NCBI GenBank assembly: GCA_910575435.1
Contig: CAJTGI010000002.1
Location: 1-64,000, forward strand
DNA from: Clostridiaceae bacterium
GTDB lineage: Bacteria > Bacillota > Clostridia > Lachnospirales > Lachnospiraceae
DNA: 64,000 bases
Reading direction: 5' to 3'
The notes beneath the pieces were generated by a model, which saw only the letters and a list, made by a program, of their open reading frames with translations, searched no databases and was not told the origin of the DNA. The translations under genes were made by a program, and so were the position numbers. Below are positions 45,979 through 54,368 of this stretch, piece after piece. The first letter of the stretch is position 1; every line of letters begins with the position of its first letter.

Positions 45979-46755
45979 ATGAGAGAACAATTATTGCTTT
46001 TGATTAGAATTTCAAAGCCAGATTACAATAAAACTTTATATGAGGACTACAAATTATATATGAATCCGCAGATGGCATTTAAAAAGGATAATATGACAGC
46101 AGGTCAAAAAGACATAATGGAGGGAGCTATAACTAATATACCAAGCAAATTATTATATTCAACGGATGAAAAGAAAACATGGAAATTACTTGGTGATATT
46201 ACGCTAATGCACAAAAATAATAATGCTTATATTTATTGTATGTATGGATTAAAATACGACGTTAAGTATTACAATGCCAAAAGTAATAAGTATTTTTATC
46301 CTATACCTTGGAGTTATATTGAACCATTATGGCAGGGTAATGGCACGGAAATGATAGTTATCATTAATACTTCCGAATTTATAAACAAATTTTTAAAAGC
46401 AGCAAAACAGAAAGGATTAGCACATTCTTATGGAAAAGTGCATTATGATTTAGAAGAAAAGTTGCAGGACAAGGAGTATCTTCATTTAGCTATGAATGAT
46501 AGTTTTGAATCGGTTTATCATAAAATGGCTGATGGTTATGAATTACAGAAAGAGGTTCGATTTACCATTATATGTCCAGATAAACCAGACCATTATGAAT
46601 TACAACTGGATAATGACCAGAAGTTGAAATTTACAACAATACCATTATCTTATGGAAAAAATATTGGTGTGGAGTTGTCGAATTTAGAGTTTGATGATAC
46701 ATTGGGACTTCCAGTAAGATTTTCATCTGACATTAAATATTATGAATCAGAATAG
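45979..46755 (+). CDS. AT-rich cargo protein of unknown function
   Basis: 258 residues from ATG 45979 (GAGGAG upstream); the frame is open back to 45838, so a longer form of up to 305 residues is possible. The beginning LLLLIRISKPDYNKTLYEDYKLYMNPQMAF and a later DIMEGAI, plus QKEVRFTI near the end, recall a scattered bacterial family of mobile-element cargo that opens with an L.MN...F motif. I know of no assigned function. Base composition is visibly AT-richer than the ICE core on both sides. It sits between the helicase and primase genes and is followed by a terminator with a duplicate at 27528. A defence or abortive-infection role is a guess. Confidence 0.7.
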   Translation: MREQLLLLIRISKPDYNKTLYEDYKLYMNPQMAFKKDNMTAGQKDIMEGAITNIPSKLLYSTDEKKTWKLLGDITLMHKNNNAYIYCMYGLKYDVKYYNAKSNKYFYPIPWSYIEPLWQGNGTEMIVIINTSEFINKFLKAAKQKGLAHSYGKVHYDLEEKLQDKEYLHLAMNDSFESVYHKMADGYELQKEVRFTIICPDKPDHYELQLDNDQKLKFTTIPLSYGKNIGVELSNLEFDDTLGLPVRFSSDIKYYESE

Positions 46756-46792
46756 ATATTTTTATATTTGAGAAGATTGAATATCTATACAT

Positions 46793-46836
46793 AGCCGAGA
46801 GGTTTTCATTTACGAAAATCCCTCGGCTTATTTCAT
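46793..46836 (+). terminator. terminator after the cargo gene
   Basis: AGCCGAG (46793-46799) pairs with CTCGGCT (46822-46828), with GGTTTTC/GAAAATC inside, then a T-rich tail. Similar in sequence to the terminator at 27528-27571. Confidence 0.65.
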
Positions 46837-46858
46837 TTTCGGGAGGTGATTTTATTTA

Positions 46859-47848
46859 TTGAGAAGTAACAGACCCTATGTGCAGATTGACCCAGACGTG
46901 CTTGAGCAGGCAAGGCAGATAGATTTGTTGTCTTATCTTAGAGTCTACGAGCCGAGCAACCTTGTCAAAGTCAAAGGCACGACGAACGTCTATTGTACCG
47001 CCGAGCATGACAGCCTAAAGATTTCCAACGGCAAATGGTACTGGTGGTCGAGGGGCTTTGGCGGCTATTCTGCCCTTGATTATCTGATGAAAGTCAAGGA
47101 ATACGGCTTTGTGGAAGCCGTGGAAACCCTCACGGGGCAGACGATGGCGGACTGGAAGCCGCCGCCCCCTGCCGTGAAAAAAGACGAGCCAAAGGTGCTG
47201 CTCCTGCCGCCAAAGAATAAGGACTGCGGCAGAGTGACAGAGTATCTTTTCGGGCGTGGCATTGACTACCAGATTATCCAAGAGTGCATTGCCGAGGGGA
47301 TTATTTTCGAGAGTGCCGACTACCACAACGCCGTTTTTATCGGGAAAGATGAAAGCGGAACACCAAAATACGCCGCCTGCCGTGGCACGATGGGGAGCTT
47401 CAAGCGGGACGCATCGGGCAGTGACAAGCGGTATTCGTTTCGACTTCTGGCAAAAGAGCCATGTGCTTCGGTACATTTATTCGAAGCTGCCATTGACTTA
47501 CTCTCCTATGCCACTTATTTAAAATGTGAGGGCAGGGATTATAAAACGGAAAATCTTCTCTCCCTGTCGGGCGTATATCAGCCGAAGAAAGAGCTGAAAG
47601 AAAGCAAAATCCCCGTTGCCCTCACGACTTTTTTGAAAGCAAACCCGCAAATCAAGACCATATTTCTGCATCTGGATAAGGACAAAGCAGGTCGGCTATG
47701 TACCGCCGCATTAAAAGAATTGTTGCAGAAAGACTACCGAATCGTTGATGAACCGCCGCCAGCCGGCAAGGACTTCAACGATTTTTTAATGTCCTATCTG
47801 GGGATTGCAAGGCAGAAACCGAGCCGTGAAAGGAGGGATGCCCGCTGA
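46859..47848 (+). CDS. Toprim-type primase-like protein (DUF3991)
   Basis: 329 residues. The N-terminal zinc-free primase-like part (LDYLMKVKEYGFVEAVETLTG about 75-95) is followed by a DUF3991 region and a Toprim_2-like fold (VHLFEAAIDLLSYA about 205 as the Glu motif; IFLHLDKDKAGR about 270-281 as the DxD motif). Such proteins prime the transferred strand in the recipient. The frame starts with TTG at 46859 after GGGAGGTG; no ATG fits nearby. Confidence 0.85.
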   Translation: MRSNRPYVQIDPDVLEQARQIDLLSYLRVYEPSNLVKVKGTTNVYCTAEHDSLKISNGKWYWWSRGFGGYSALDYLMKVKEYGFVEAVETLTGQTMADWKPPPPAVKKDEPKVLLLPPKNKDCGRVTEYLFGRGIDYQIIQECIAEGIIFESADYHNAVFIGKDESGTPKYAACRGTMGSFKRDASGSDKRYSFRLLAKEPCASVHLFEAAIDLLSYATYLKCEGRDYKTENLLSLSGVYQPKKELKESKIPVALTTFLKANPQIKTIFLHLDKDKAGRLCTAALKELLQKDYRIVDEPPPAGKDFNDFLMSYLGIARQKPSRERRDAR

Positions 47849-47921
47849 CTGAATAACGATTTTCTGTAAGAAATGACCGTAACCACAACAAAATTTCAGA
47901 CCGAAAGGGAGGAAAGAACGA

Positions 47922-48212
47922 TTGAAAAATTATGAAGTGACCCTTGTCGCCCACTATGCAAAGACCGTTTCCATCCATGCCGACAGCCCCGAACAGGCGG
48001 CGGAGAAGTTAAAAATTATCCTGTTTGACACCGACCTTGTGAGGTTTTCCGATGGGGATTTCGTCTGCGGCGAAGCCGAGATTAACGCTCCCTTAGAGGA
48101 CGCAGGGGAAGAAAACGAATCCGAGGGAGAGGATTTTGAGGACGGCTGCTGTTCGGGCTGTCCGTGCTTCAGAACGGTATGTAAAGGATGCTGTCACGGG
48201 GGCGGGGATTAA
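47922..48212 (+). CDS. small acidic protein with Cys-rich tail
   Basis: 96 residues from a TTG start with GGGAGG upstream. An N-terminal alpha/beta part (YEVTLVAHYAKTVSIHADS, DPEQAAEKL-like) is followed by an acidic linker and CCSGCPCFRTVCKGCCHGG, seven Cys that could bind metal. Function unknown. Confidence 0.6.
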   Translation: MKNYEVTLVAHYAKTVSIHADSPEQAAEKLKIILFDTDLVRFSDGDFVCGEAEINAPLEDAGEENESEGEDFEDGCCSGCPCFRTVCKGCCHGGGD

Positions 48213-48351
48213 AGACACGTCTTACCAAGCACTGAATTTGGTTATCCATCTGCCGATGGAAACAAAATTCGCTTGTTAGGGGAAAGCTCCCCTAATACCC
48301 CGTGGAAAAGACCGCCGCCAGAGTGCGGCAGGAAGAAAGGAGTTTTTAAGG
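48213..48351 (+). other. putative origin of transfer (oriT)
   Basis: A non-coding gap just upstream of DUF3789, mobC and the relaxase. It contains a perfect inverted repeat TTAGGGG (48276-48282)/CCCCTAA (48289-48295), preceded by CAAAATTCGCTTG and followed by TACCCCGTGG. The layout of arm, loop and GC-rich downstream stretch, directly ahead of the mobilisation genes, is typical of MOB_P oriT sites. The nic site is not assigned. Confidence 0.55.
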
Positions 48352-48516
48352 ATGAGAGATTTATTGTTCTTCGCCCTCGGCACAACGCTCGGAGGGATGT
48401 GCGGCGTGGCGTGTATGTGCGTGCTGCAGATTAACAGGCTCTCCGAGGGAAAGGGGGATTTGGATGCGGAAACGAAACGTGCAGATACTGTTCCGACTGA
48501 CCGAGGAAGAAGCTGA
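48352..48516 (+). CDS. small membrane protein, DUF3789-like
   Basis: 54 residues: one hydrophobic N-terminal helix (LLFFALGTTLGGMCGVACMCVLQ) then INRLSEG and a polar tail. This is the DUF3789 pattern found just before mobC in related elements. AAAGGAG is upstream. It overlaps mobC by 53 bases in another frame. Confidence 0.7.
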   Translation: MRDLLFFALGTTLGGMCGVACMCVLQINRLSEGKGDLDAETKRADTVPTDRGRS

Positions 48517-48796
48517 ATACCTCTGCTCCCTTGCGGAGCGGTCGGGACACTCCAGACAAGCCCTGCTCCAGTCGATGGTCATGGGCTACCGCCTGTGCGA
48601 GAAGCCAGACCCAGAGTTCTATAAAATCATGCGGGAGCTGTCAGCCATCGGCAACCGCATCAACCAGCTTGCGGCAAAGGCGAACGCCTTGAACTTTGTG
48701 GATACGCCGATGCTCTACGACGAAGCCAAGCGGTGGCGGGACTTCCGTCTGGACGTGGGCAGGTGCTACCTTGTTCCGAGGAAGACGTCTGGCTGA
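48464..48796 (+). CDS. mobC: MobC-type relaxosome accessory protein
   Basis: 110 residues. An N-terminal ribbon-helix-helix-like part (QILFRLTEEEAEYLCSLAERSG) is followed by the MobC domain (ELSAIGNRINQLAAKANAL). It binds oriT and helps the relaxase open the strands. The stop overlaps the relaxase start (TGATG). Confidence 0.88.
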   Translation: MRKRNVQILFRLTEEEAEYLCSLAERSGHSRQALLQSMVMGYRLCEKPDPEFYKIMRELSAIGNRINQLAAKANALNFVDTPMLYDEAKRWRDFRLDVGRCYLVPRKTSG

Positions 48797-50208
48797 TGGC
48801 GGTCTGCGAGATATGGGACGTAAAGGGCAGGCTCGACCATCCCATCGACTACGCCGAGAACCCAGAAAAGACCGCCAACCCAAAATACACGGATGCGGAC
48901 TTGCAGGCGATGGGCGACGTGATGAAGTACGCCATCAACGGTGATAAGACCGAGCGTCAGTTTTTCGTCACGGGCGTAAACTGCGACCCTGCCACCGCAA
49001 GGGATGAGATGATGATGGCGAAAGCCCAATGGAACGACCAGAGCGAGATTGTCTGCTATCACGGCTTTCAGAGCTTCAAGCACGGCGAGGTCACGCCAGA
49101 GCAGGCACATGAGGTCGGCGTGAAGCTGGCGGAGAAAATGTGGGGCGGAAGGTTTCAAGTGATTGTGGCGACGCATCTGAATACGGACTGCCTGCACAAC
49201 CACTTTGTCGTCAACTCCGTTTCTTATATTGACGGAAAGCATTACCACGACAACAAAAAGAACCTGCGTCTGCTCCGCCAGCGTTCGGATGAATTGTGCC
49301 GTGAGTATTCCTTATCGGTCATCGAACACCCAAGCGGCAGGAAGAAGCCCTATGTCCTCTGCCAAGCCGAGAAGAACGGCTTGCCTACAAGGGACAGCGT
49401 GGCACGGCAGGCGGTGGACGAAGCCATCTCAAAATCATTTACGCTGAAAGACTTTGACCGCCAGTTGTCGGAAATGGGATACCGCATCAATTTTGACCCC
49501 AACCGAAAATACTGGACGATTATCGGCAAAGGGTGGCAAAGACCAAAGCGGCTCCATAAGCTCGGCGACGACTACACCAATGAGCGGATAACGGAACGCA
49601 TAAGGGAAAATTCCTATGCGGTCAAATTCCAGAACTTTTCCAAAGAACAGCCGCAGGTCAGAGTGCTAAAGGTAAAAGGCACATTAAAAAGTGCAAAGAA
49701 AATCGGCGGCTTGCGTGGGCTGTATCTCCACTACTGCTACAAGCTCGGCATCCTGCCGAAGAAGAAGCAACAGAACTATGCACGGCTTCACTATCTCCTA
49801 AAGGACGACTTGATGAAGATGGAAGCCATCACAAACGAAACAAGGCTGCTCTGCCGCAACCATATCGACACGGCAGAGCAGCTTTTGTCTTATAAAGGCT
49901 CTCTGGAATCCGAGATAAGTGAGCTGACCGAACAGCGAAAGGGGCTTTACTCCCAGAGCCGCAAAGCAAGCGGCAAAGATAAAGAAGCGGTCAAGGCTCG
50001 GCTGTCGGAAATCACGGGGCGCATGAAAACACTGCGTAAGGAGGTCAGATTATGCGAGGGAATCGAAGCCCGCAGCGACACCCTCAAGGAAAAATTAACT
50101 GTCATACGGGCAGACGAGAACAAAGAAAAAGGAAAGGAGCTGATGAAGCATGAACACAGGCGGCGAAGCGGCGGAGCAAATCGTAAGGATGAGCTTGGAG
50201 GGATTTGA
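48796..50208 (+). CDS. MOB_P-type relaxase
   Basis: 470 residues; it nicks oriT and pilots the strand into the recipient. The histidine triad motif reads THLNTDCLHNHFVVNSVS (about 126-143); a candidate catalytic Tyr lies in VCYHGFQSF. The C-terminus is a long charged coiled coil (about 370-470). Start at 48796 overlaps mobC; the frame runs further upstream but that part overlaps mobC fully. Its 3' end overlaps the pcfB-like gene by 59 bases. Confidence 0.92.
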   Translation: MAVCEIWDVKGRLDHPIDYAENPEKTANPKYTDADLQAMGDVMKYAINGDKTERQFFVTGVNCDPATARDEMMMAKAQWNDQSEIVCYHGFQSFKHGEVTPEQAHEVGVKLAEKMWGGRFQVIVATHLNTDCLHNHFVVNSVSYIDGKHYHDNKKNLRLLRQRSDELCREYSLSVIEHPSGRKKPYVLCQAEKNGLPTRDSVARQAVDEAISKSFTLKDFDRQLSEMGYRINFDPNRKYWTIIGKGWQRPKRLHKLGDDYTNERITERIRENSYAVKFQNFSKEQPQVRVLKVKGTLKSAKKIGGLRGLYLHYCYKLGILPKKKQQNYARLHYLLKDDLMKMEAITNETRLLCRNHIDTAEQLLSYKGSLESEISELTEQRKGLYSQSRKASGKDKEAVKARLSEITGRMKTLRKEVRLCEGIEARSDTLKEKLTVIRADENKEKGKELMKHEHRRRSGGANRKDELGGI

Positions 50209-51037
50209 GGTCGCAGCCAGAATCACGGGGGCGGGTGCGAAAAACATCGCCATCCTGCTCTACTCCATTTTAAAAGAGGAACAGAAAACCAAAGGAAAGG
50301 CAAGGCTCACAAATATGCTCCGCTCTGGGAAAGAATTAAAAGTCTTTACCGTAAAGAGCGGCGATTTGAAAAAATTCACGCAGGAAGCGAAGAAATATGG
50401 TGTACTCTACTGCGTCCTTGCAGACCGTAAGAACAAAGACCCCAATGCGGAGGTGGACGTGATTGCGAGAGCCGAGGACGCATCGAAAATCAGCCGCATC
50501 GTGGAGCGGTTCAGCCTTGCTTCCGTAGATACCGCTTCTATCGTGACCGAAGCGGAGAAATCGAAAGGGGCAAAGGGCAAAACGAAAGAAGAAAAGAATA
50601 AGCTGAAAGATGCCAAGACCGCAGATGTGAAAGACGCAGGGGCAGAGGACGGTCAGCCAGAGCCAGACGTCGGCGTGGAGGAAAAGGCGGAGAAAGACAA
50701 ACTCATGGACGCCCTTATGGGAAAGCCCGTGCAGAAGGAGGAAAACGCCCCAAACCCCTCGGTGGCAAAGACAGAAAAATCCCCTCTGTCCGAGCCTACC
50801 TTAAAGCAGCAAAGGAAGCCCGCAGAGGGGGCTACTATGGCTAAGACGGAGAAGCCGTCAGTCAGGGAGGAACTGCGGAAAATCAAGGAGAGCCGCAAGG
50901 GGCAGGAAGCGGACGCTTCCCCGAATCTTGACAAAGAGAAATCCCCCGACAGGGCAAAAAAGCCGCCCGCTGGAAAGACGGAGCATAAGCAGCCCCAGAA
51001 GCGGAAACGGAAACCAAAATCGAAAGGAGCAAGATAA
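50150..51037 (+). CDS. PcfB-like protein (DUF3801)
   Basis: 295 residues. The N-terminal 115 residues (EAAEQIVRMSLEGFEVAARITGAG, GVLYCVLADRKNKD) match the PcfB/DUF3801 pattern; PcfB is a relaxosome/coupling accessory factor in pCF10-type transfer. The rest is a Lys/Glu/Pro-rich disordered tail ending in a basic run. AAAGGAG is upstream, inside the relaxase gene. Confidence 0.85.
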   Translation: MNTGGEAAEQIVRMSLEGFEVAARITGAGAKNIAILLYSILKEEQKTKGKARLTNMLRSGKELKVFTVKSGDLKKFTQEAKKYGVLYCVLADRKNKDPNAEVDVIARAEDASKISRIVERFSLASVDTASIVTEAEKSKGAKGKTKEEKNKLKDAKTADVKDAGAEDGQPEPDVGVEEKAEKDKLMDALMGKPVQKEENAPNPSVAKTEKSPLSEPTLKQQRKPAEGATMAKTEKPSVREELRKIKESRKGQEADASPNLDKEKSPDRAKKPPAGKTEHKQPQKRKRKPKSKGAR

Positions 51038-51039
51038 GC

Positions 51040-51903
51040 ATGAGTATTTATGACGTATTCAGCGGCGGCGGCAGACCTTTTAACAAAGAGGAATGGGCTG
51101 CCGCAAAGCAGGAACAGCGGAAAGCAGCCTATGAGCTGATAGACACGACCTGCGAGAAAATGATGGCGGACGGCGTGGCGTTTCAGCAGTACCTTGACGT
51201 GCAGGGGCATTTTGACCGCTACTCCGTCAACAACGCCATCTTGGTGTCGGCACAGATGCCCGAAGCGACGCAGCTTAAAGATTACGGCAGTTGGAAACAG
51301 AGCCGTGCCTATGTGGACAAGGACGCACAGAAAATTACCATCCTTGAGCCGGGGAAAGAGTACGAGCGGGAGGACGGCTCAAAGGCGGTCGGCTACAACG
51401 CAAAAGTGGTCTACGACATTTCCCAGACCTCGGCAAAAGACAGGCAGCAGCCGCAGGAAGCCAAAACCATGCGGGAGCTTGTGTCGGCGATGATTGACGC
51501 AAGCCCCGTTTCCTTTGTGCCTGTCGATGACCTTGAGCTGCCTGCGTTTTACGACAGCGCACAGCAGACCATCTTCATCAAGACGGGATTGAATGAGGAA
51601 CAGCTCTTTGTCAGCATGGCAAAGGAAGTGTCGGCGGCGGTCTTTGACTTCAAGCATAAGGAGAGCCGTGACGCTTCAGAGTTCAAGTCGTTCTGCGTCG
51701 CCTATATGGTAAGCTCCCGCTACGGCGTGGACACAAAGGGCTTTAATTTTGATAAACTCCCGAAAGAATTTGAGGGCATGGAAACGCAGGAATTTAAAGG
51801 GCAGCTCGGCTCGATGCGTGACGTACTCGGCGAAATCCAGTCGGATATGTATAAGAGCCTTGAAAAGAACAAGCCGCCCAAATCCAAAGGGCAGGAACGC
51901 TAA
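51040..51903 (+). CDS. ArdC/LtrC-like protein with degenerate metallopeptidase motif
   Basis: 287 residues. The N-terminal ssDNA-binding ArdC-like part has FQQYLDVQGHFDRYSVNNAIL and QLKDYGSWKQ. The C-terminal zincin-like domain should carry HExxH; here the site reads MAKEVSAAVF, so both His are lost while Glu remains. It may protect incoming single strands from restriction without peptidase activity. It starts 2 bases after the pcfB-like stop with GGAGC. Confidence 0.75.
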   Translation: MSIYDVFSGGGRPFNKEEWAAAKQEQRKAAYELIDTTCEKMMADGVAFQQYLDVQGHFDRYSVNNAILVSAQMPEATQLKDYGSWKQSRAYVDKDAQKITILEPGKEYEREDGSKAVGYNAKVVYDISQTSAKDRQQPQEAKTMRELVSAMIDASPVSFVPVDDLELPAFYDSAQQTIFIKTGLNEEQLFVSMAKEVSAAVFDFKHKESRDASEFKSFCVAYMVSSRYGVDTKGFNFDKLPKEFEGMETQEFKGQLGSMRDVLGEIQSDMYKSLEKNKPPKSKGQER

Positions 51904-51918
51904 TCGGAGGTGCAGACT

Positions 51919-52116
51919 ATGAAAGAAGAACGCTATCACTTGGCGTTGGATAAATATGATAAGAATATCGTCCTTAACGCCCTCAACACCCTGCGGACGC
52001 AGCAGATACAGGAGGAACGCCCCACTGAGCCTGTTGACGAGCTGATAAGCAGGGTGGCATACGCCCCGACCAAGAAAGTAAAGGTCGCCCCGTGCAAGTG
52101 CCATGAAGAACGGTGA
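51919..52116 (+). CDS. small element protein, paralogue of the 26973-27170 product
   Basis: 65 residues. Same pattern as the left-end small protein: HLALDK, LN.L...QIQ, VDELI.RV..APTKKVKV. CGGAGG is nine bases before ATG 51919; a GTG at 51910 is possible. It overlaps the virD4-like gene by 14 bases, so it is probably translated with the transfer genes. Confidence 0.7.
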   Translation: MKEERYHLALDKYDKNIVLNALNTLRTQQIQEERPTEPVDELISRVAYAPTKKVKVAPCKCHEER

Positions 52117-53896
52117 CGATTATAAAGTGAGCCTAATCCTTTCTCTGTTTGGCATTATCCCTGTCGTATGGCTTGCCCTGCTGACTGCCCCTTATGTCAG
52201 CGGCGGCATCGTGGAGATAATCGGCAACCTGTCCGTGGCAATGGAGAACCCATTTTCCATAACGGTATGTGGGGACAGCGTAAGGACTGTCCTTATTTTT
52301 CTGCTTGCCTACGGCATGGGAATCGGCGTTTATTTCTCCACACGCAGGAACTACCGCAAGGGGGAGGAACACGGCTCTGCAAAATGGGGCAACGCAGGCA
52401 CTCTCAATAAGAAATACCGAGATAAGGACGCATCGGAAAACAAGCTGCTGACCCAGAGCGTCTGCATCGGGCTTGACGGGAAGAAGCACAGGAGGAATCT
52501 GAATATCCTTGTGGTGGGCGGCTCTGGCGCAGGAAAGACCAGATTTTTTTGTAAGCCCAATGTCATGCAATGTAACACGTCAATGGTAATTTTAGACCCG
52601 AAAGGCGAGATTGTCCGTGACACGGGCGGGCTTCTGGAAAAGAAAGGCTATGAGGTGCGTGTGCTTGATTTAATCAATATGCACAAGAGCCACTGCTACA
52701 ACCCGTTTGTATATTTAAGGAACGACAACGACGTGCAGCGGCTGGTAACAAATTTATTTAAGGCGACCACGCCGAAAGGAAGCCAGTCACAAGACCCGTT
52801 CTGGGACACGGCGGCGAGTATGCTGCTTCTGTCCCTCGTGTTCTATCTGAAATACGAAGCCCCGCCAGAGGAACAGAATTTCCCGATGGTGATGGAGCTA
52901 TTGCGGGCGGGCGAGGTAAGGGAGGACGACGACGGCTATGTAAGCCCGCTTGACGAACTGTTTGACCGTCTTGAGATGGTAAACCCAGAGCATATCGCTT
53001 TGAAATACTACCGTGATTACCACAGCGGGAGTGCCAAGACGCTAAAGAGCATCCAGATAACCCTTGCCGCAAGGCTTGAGAAGTTCAATCTGGAAAGCCT
53101 TGCGGGATTGACCGCCACGGACGAATTGGATTTGCCGTCTTTGGGCGAGAAGAAAGTCGCACTGTTCGCACTAATACCAGACAACGACACCAGTTTCAAT
53201 TTCCTTGTGTCGCTGTTATACACGCAGCTATTCCAACAGTTATTCTACCTCGCCGACCACAAGTACGGCGGGAGCCTGCCCGTCCACTGCCAGTTCATTA
53301 TGGATGAATTTGCCAATGTTTCGCTGCCCGATGACTTTGACAAGATTTTGAGCGTCATGCGGTCAAGGGGCGTGTCCGTTTCGATTATCCTGCAAAATCT
53401 GGCACAGCTCAAAGCCCTGTTTGAGAAACAGTGGGAAAGCATCGTTGGCAATGCCGATGAGTTCCTCTATCTCGGCGGCAACGAGCAGAGTACCCATAAG
53501 TTTGTAAGTGAGCTTCTTGGAAAAGCCACGATAGACACGAACACCTACGGGAAAAGCTCTGGGCGGAGCGGCAACTATTCCACCAACTACCAGATTTCGG
53601 GGCGTGAGCTTTTAACCCCAGATGAGGTGCGTATGCTTGACAACCGCTACGCACTTCTTTTTGTGCGTGGGGAACGCCCCGTTATGGATTTGAAGTACGA
53701 CATTTTGAAACACCCGAACGTGAAACTGACCGCCGACGGGGGGAAGCCGCCGTATCTCCACGGAGAGCCGACGCAGGCGGTCGCAACCCTTGTGTTTGAC
53801 GATGCTTTGCTGATGGATGCAGAGAGCATGGAAACGGTCAGCACATCCTACGAACTTCTGTCCGATGAGGACTTGGAAGAAATATTCAATTTATAA
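52103..53896 (+). CDS. virD4: VirD4/TcpA-type coupling protein ATPase
   Basis: 597 residues. Two N-terminal membrane helices (about 10-30 and 55-75), Walker A GGSGAGKT (about 139-146), Walker B FIMDEFANV (about 397-405), and SKHEF-like LGGNEQSTHKF. It links the relaxosome to the secretion channel and pumps DNA. Typical length for the family. Starts inside the preceding small gene. Confidence 0.95.
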   Translation: MKNGDDYKVSLILSLFGIIPVVWLALLTAPYVSGGIVEIIGNLSVAMENPFSITVCGDSVRTVLIFLLAYGMGIGVYFSTRRNYRKGEEHGSAKWGNAGTLNKKYRDKDASENKLLTQSVCIGLDGKKHRRNLNILVVGGSGAGKTRFFCKPNVMQCNTSMVILDPKGEIVRDTGGLLEKKGYEVRVLDLINMHKSHCYNPFVYLRNDNDVQRLVTNLFKATTPKGSQSQDPFWDTAASMLLLSLVFYLKYEAPPEEQNFPMVMELLRAGEVREDDDGYVSPLDELFDRLEMVNPEHIALKYYRDYHSGSAKTLKSIQITLAARLEKFNLESLAGLTATDELDLPSLGEKKVALFALIPDNDTSFNFLVSLLYTQLFQQLFYLADHKYGGSLPVHCQFIMDEFANVSLPDDFDKILSVMRSRGVSVSIILQNLAQLKALFEKQWESIVGNADEFLYLGGNEQSTHKFVSELLGKATIDTNTYGKSSGRSGNYSTNYQISGRELLTPDEVRMLDNRYALLFVRGERPVMDLKYDILKHPNVKLTADGGKPPYLHGEPTQAVATLVFDDALLMDAESMETVSTSYELLSDEDLEEIFNL

Positions 53897-53910
53897 GGAG
53901 GATTTACCCT

Positions 53911-54267
53911 ATGAAACTTTTTCAGAAAAACGAGAAGAAAGCAACCCAGAAACTGCCGATGACAGGCAAGGTAAAAAGAGGTTTCCGCTTCTACTGCGTG
54001 GCGGTACTGGCTGCGGCTCTGATGCTTGGAACGTCCATGACCGCCTTTGCCGCAAATGACCCGATTGCCGTTGTCAACAACCTTTCCAATTTCATCTTCG
54101 GTCTGATACGGGCGGTCGGAATGATTATGCTCGGCTTCGGCATCGTGCAGGTCGGCTTGTCGCTGAAATCCCACGACCCGTCCCAGAGGGCGAACGGCTT
54201 CCTCACACTGGCGGGCGGCGTTGTGATTACCTTTGCGAAAGAGATTTTAACCCTTATCACGGGCTAA
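53911..54267 (+). CDS. VirB2/TrbC-like pilin
   Basis: 118 residues. A long basic N-region precedes a hydrophobic segment (about 28-48, ending TAFAAND), then two more hydrophobic segments (VVNNLSNFIFGLIRAVGMIML and GGVVITFAKEILTLI). This is the architecture of VirB2 or Maff2-type subunits, exported and kept in the membrane. AAGGAGG is upstream. A strong hairpin follows it. Confidence 0.8.
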   Translation: MKLFQKNEKKATQKLPMTGKVKRGFRFYCVAVLAAALMLGTSMTAFAANDPIAVVNNLSNFIFGLIRAVGMIMLGFGIVQVGLSLKSHDPSQRANGFLTLAGGVVITFAKEILTLITG

Positions 54268-54300
54268 TAAGAAACTAAGACAACAGACTGACACAAGACA

Positions 54301-54350
54301 GGGCAACGGGGCAGATCCGCTCTGCGGGACTTGCCCCGCTGCCCAATTTT
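54301..54350 (+). terminator. hairpin between pilin and VirB6-like genes
   Basis: GGGCAACGGGGCA (54301-54313) pairs with TGCCCCGCTGCCC (54332-54344) with one mismatch, then AATTTT. It probably reduces read-through so the pilin is made in excess over the channel proteins. Confidence 0.65.
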
Positions 54351-54368
54351 AAGAACGGAGGTGGTCGA

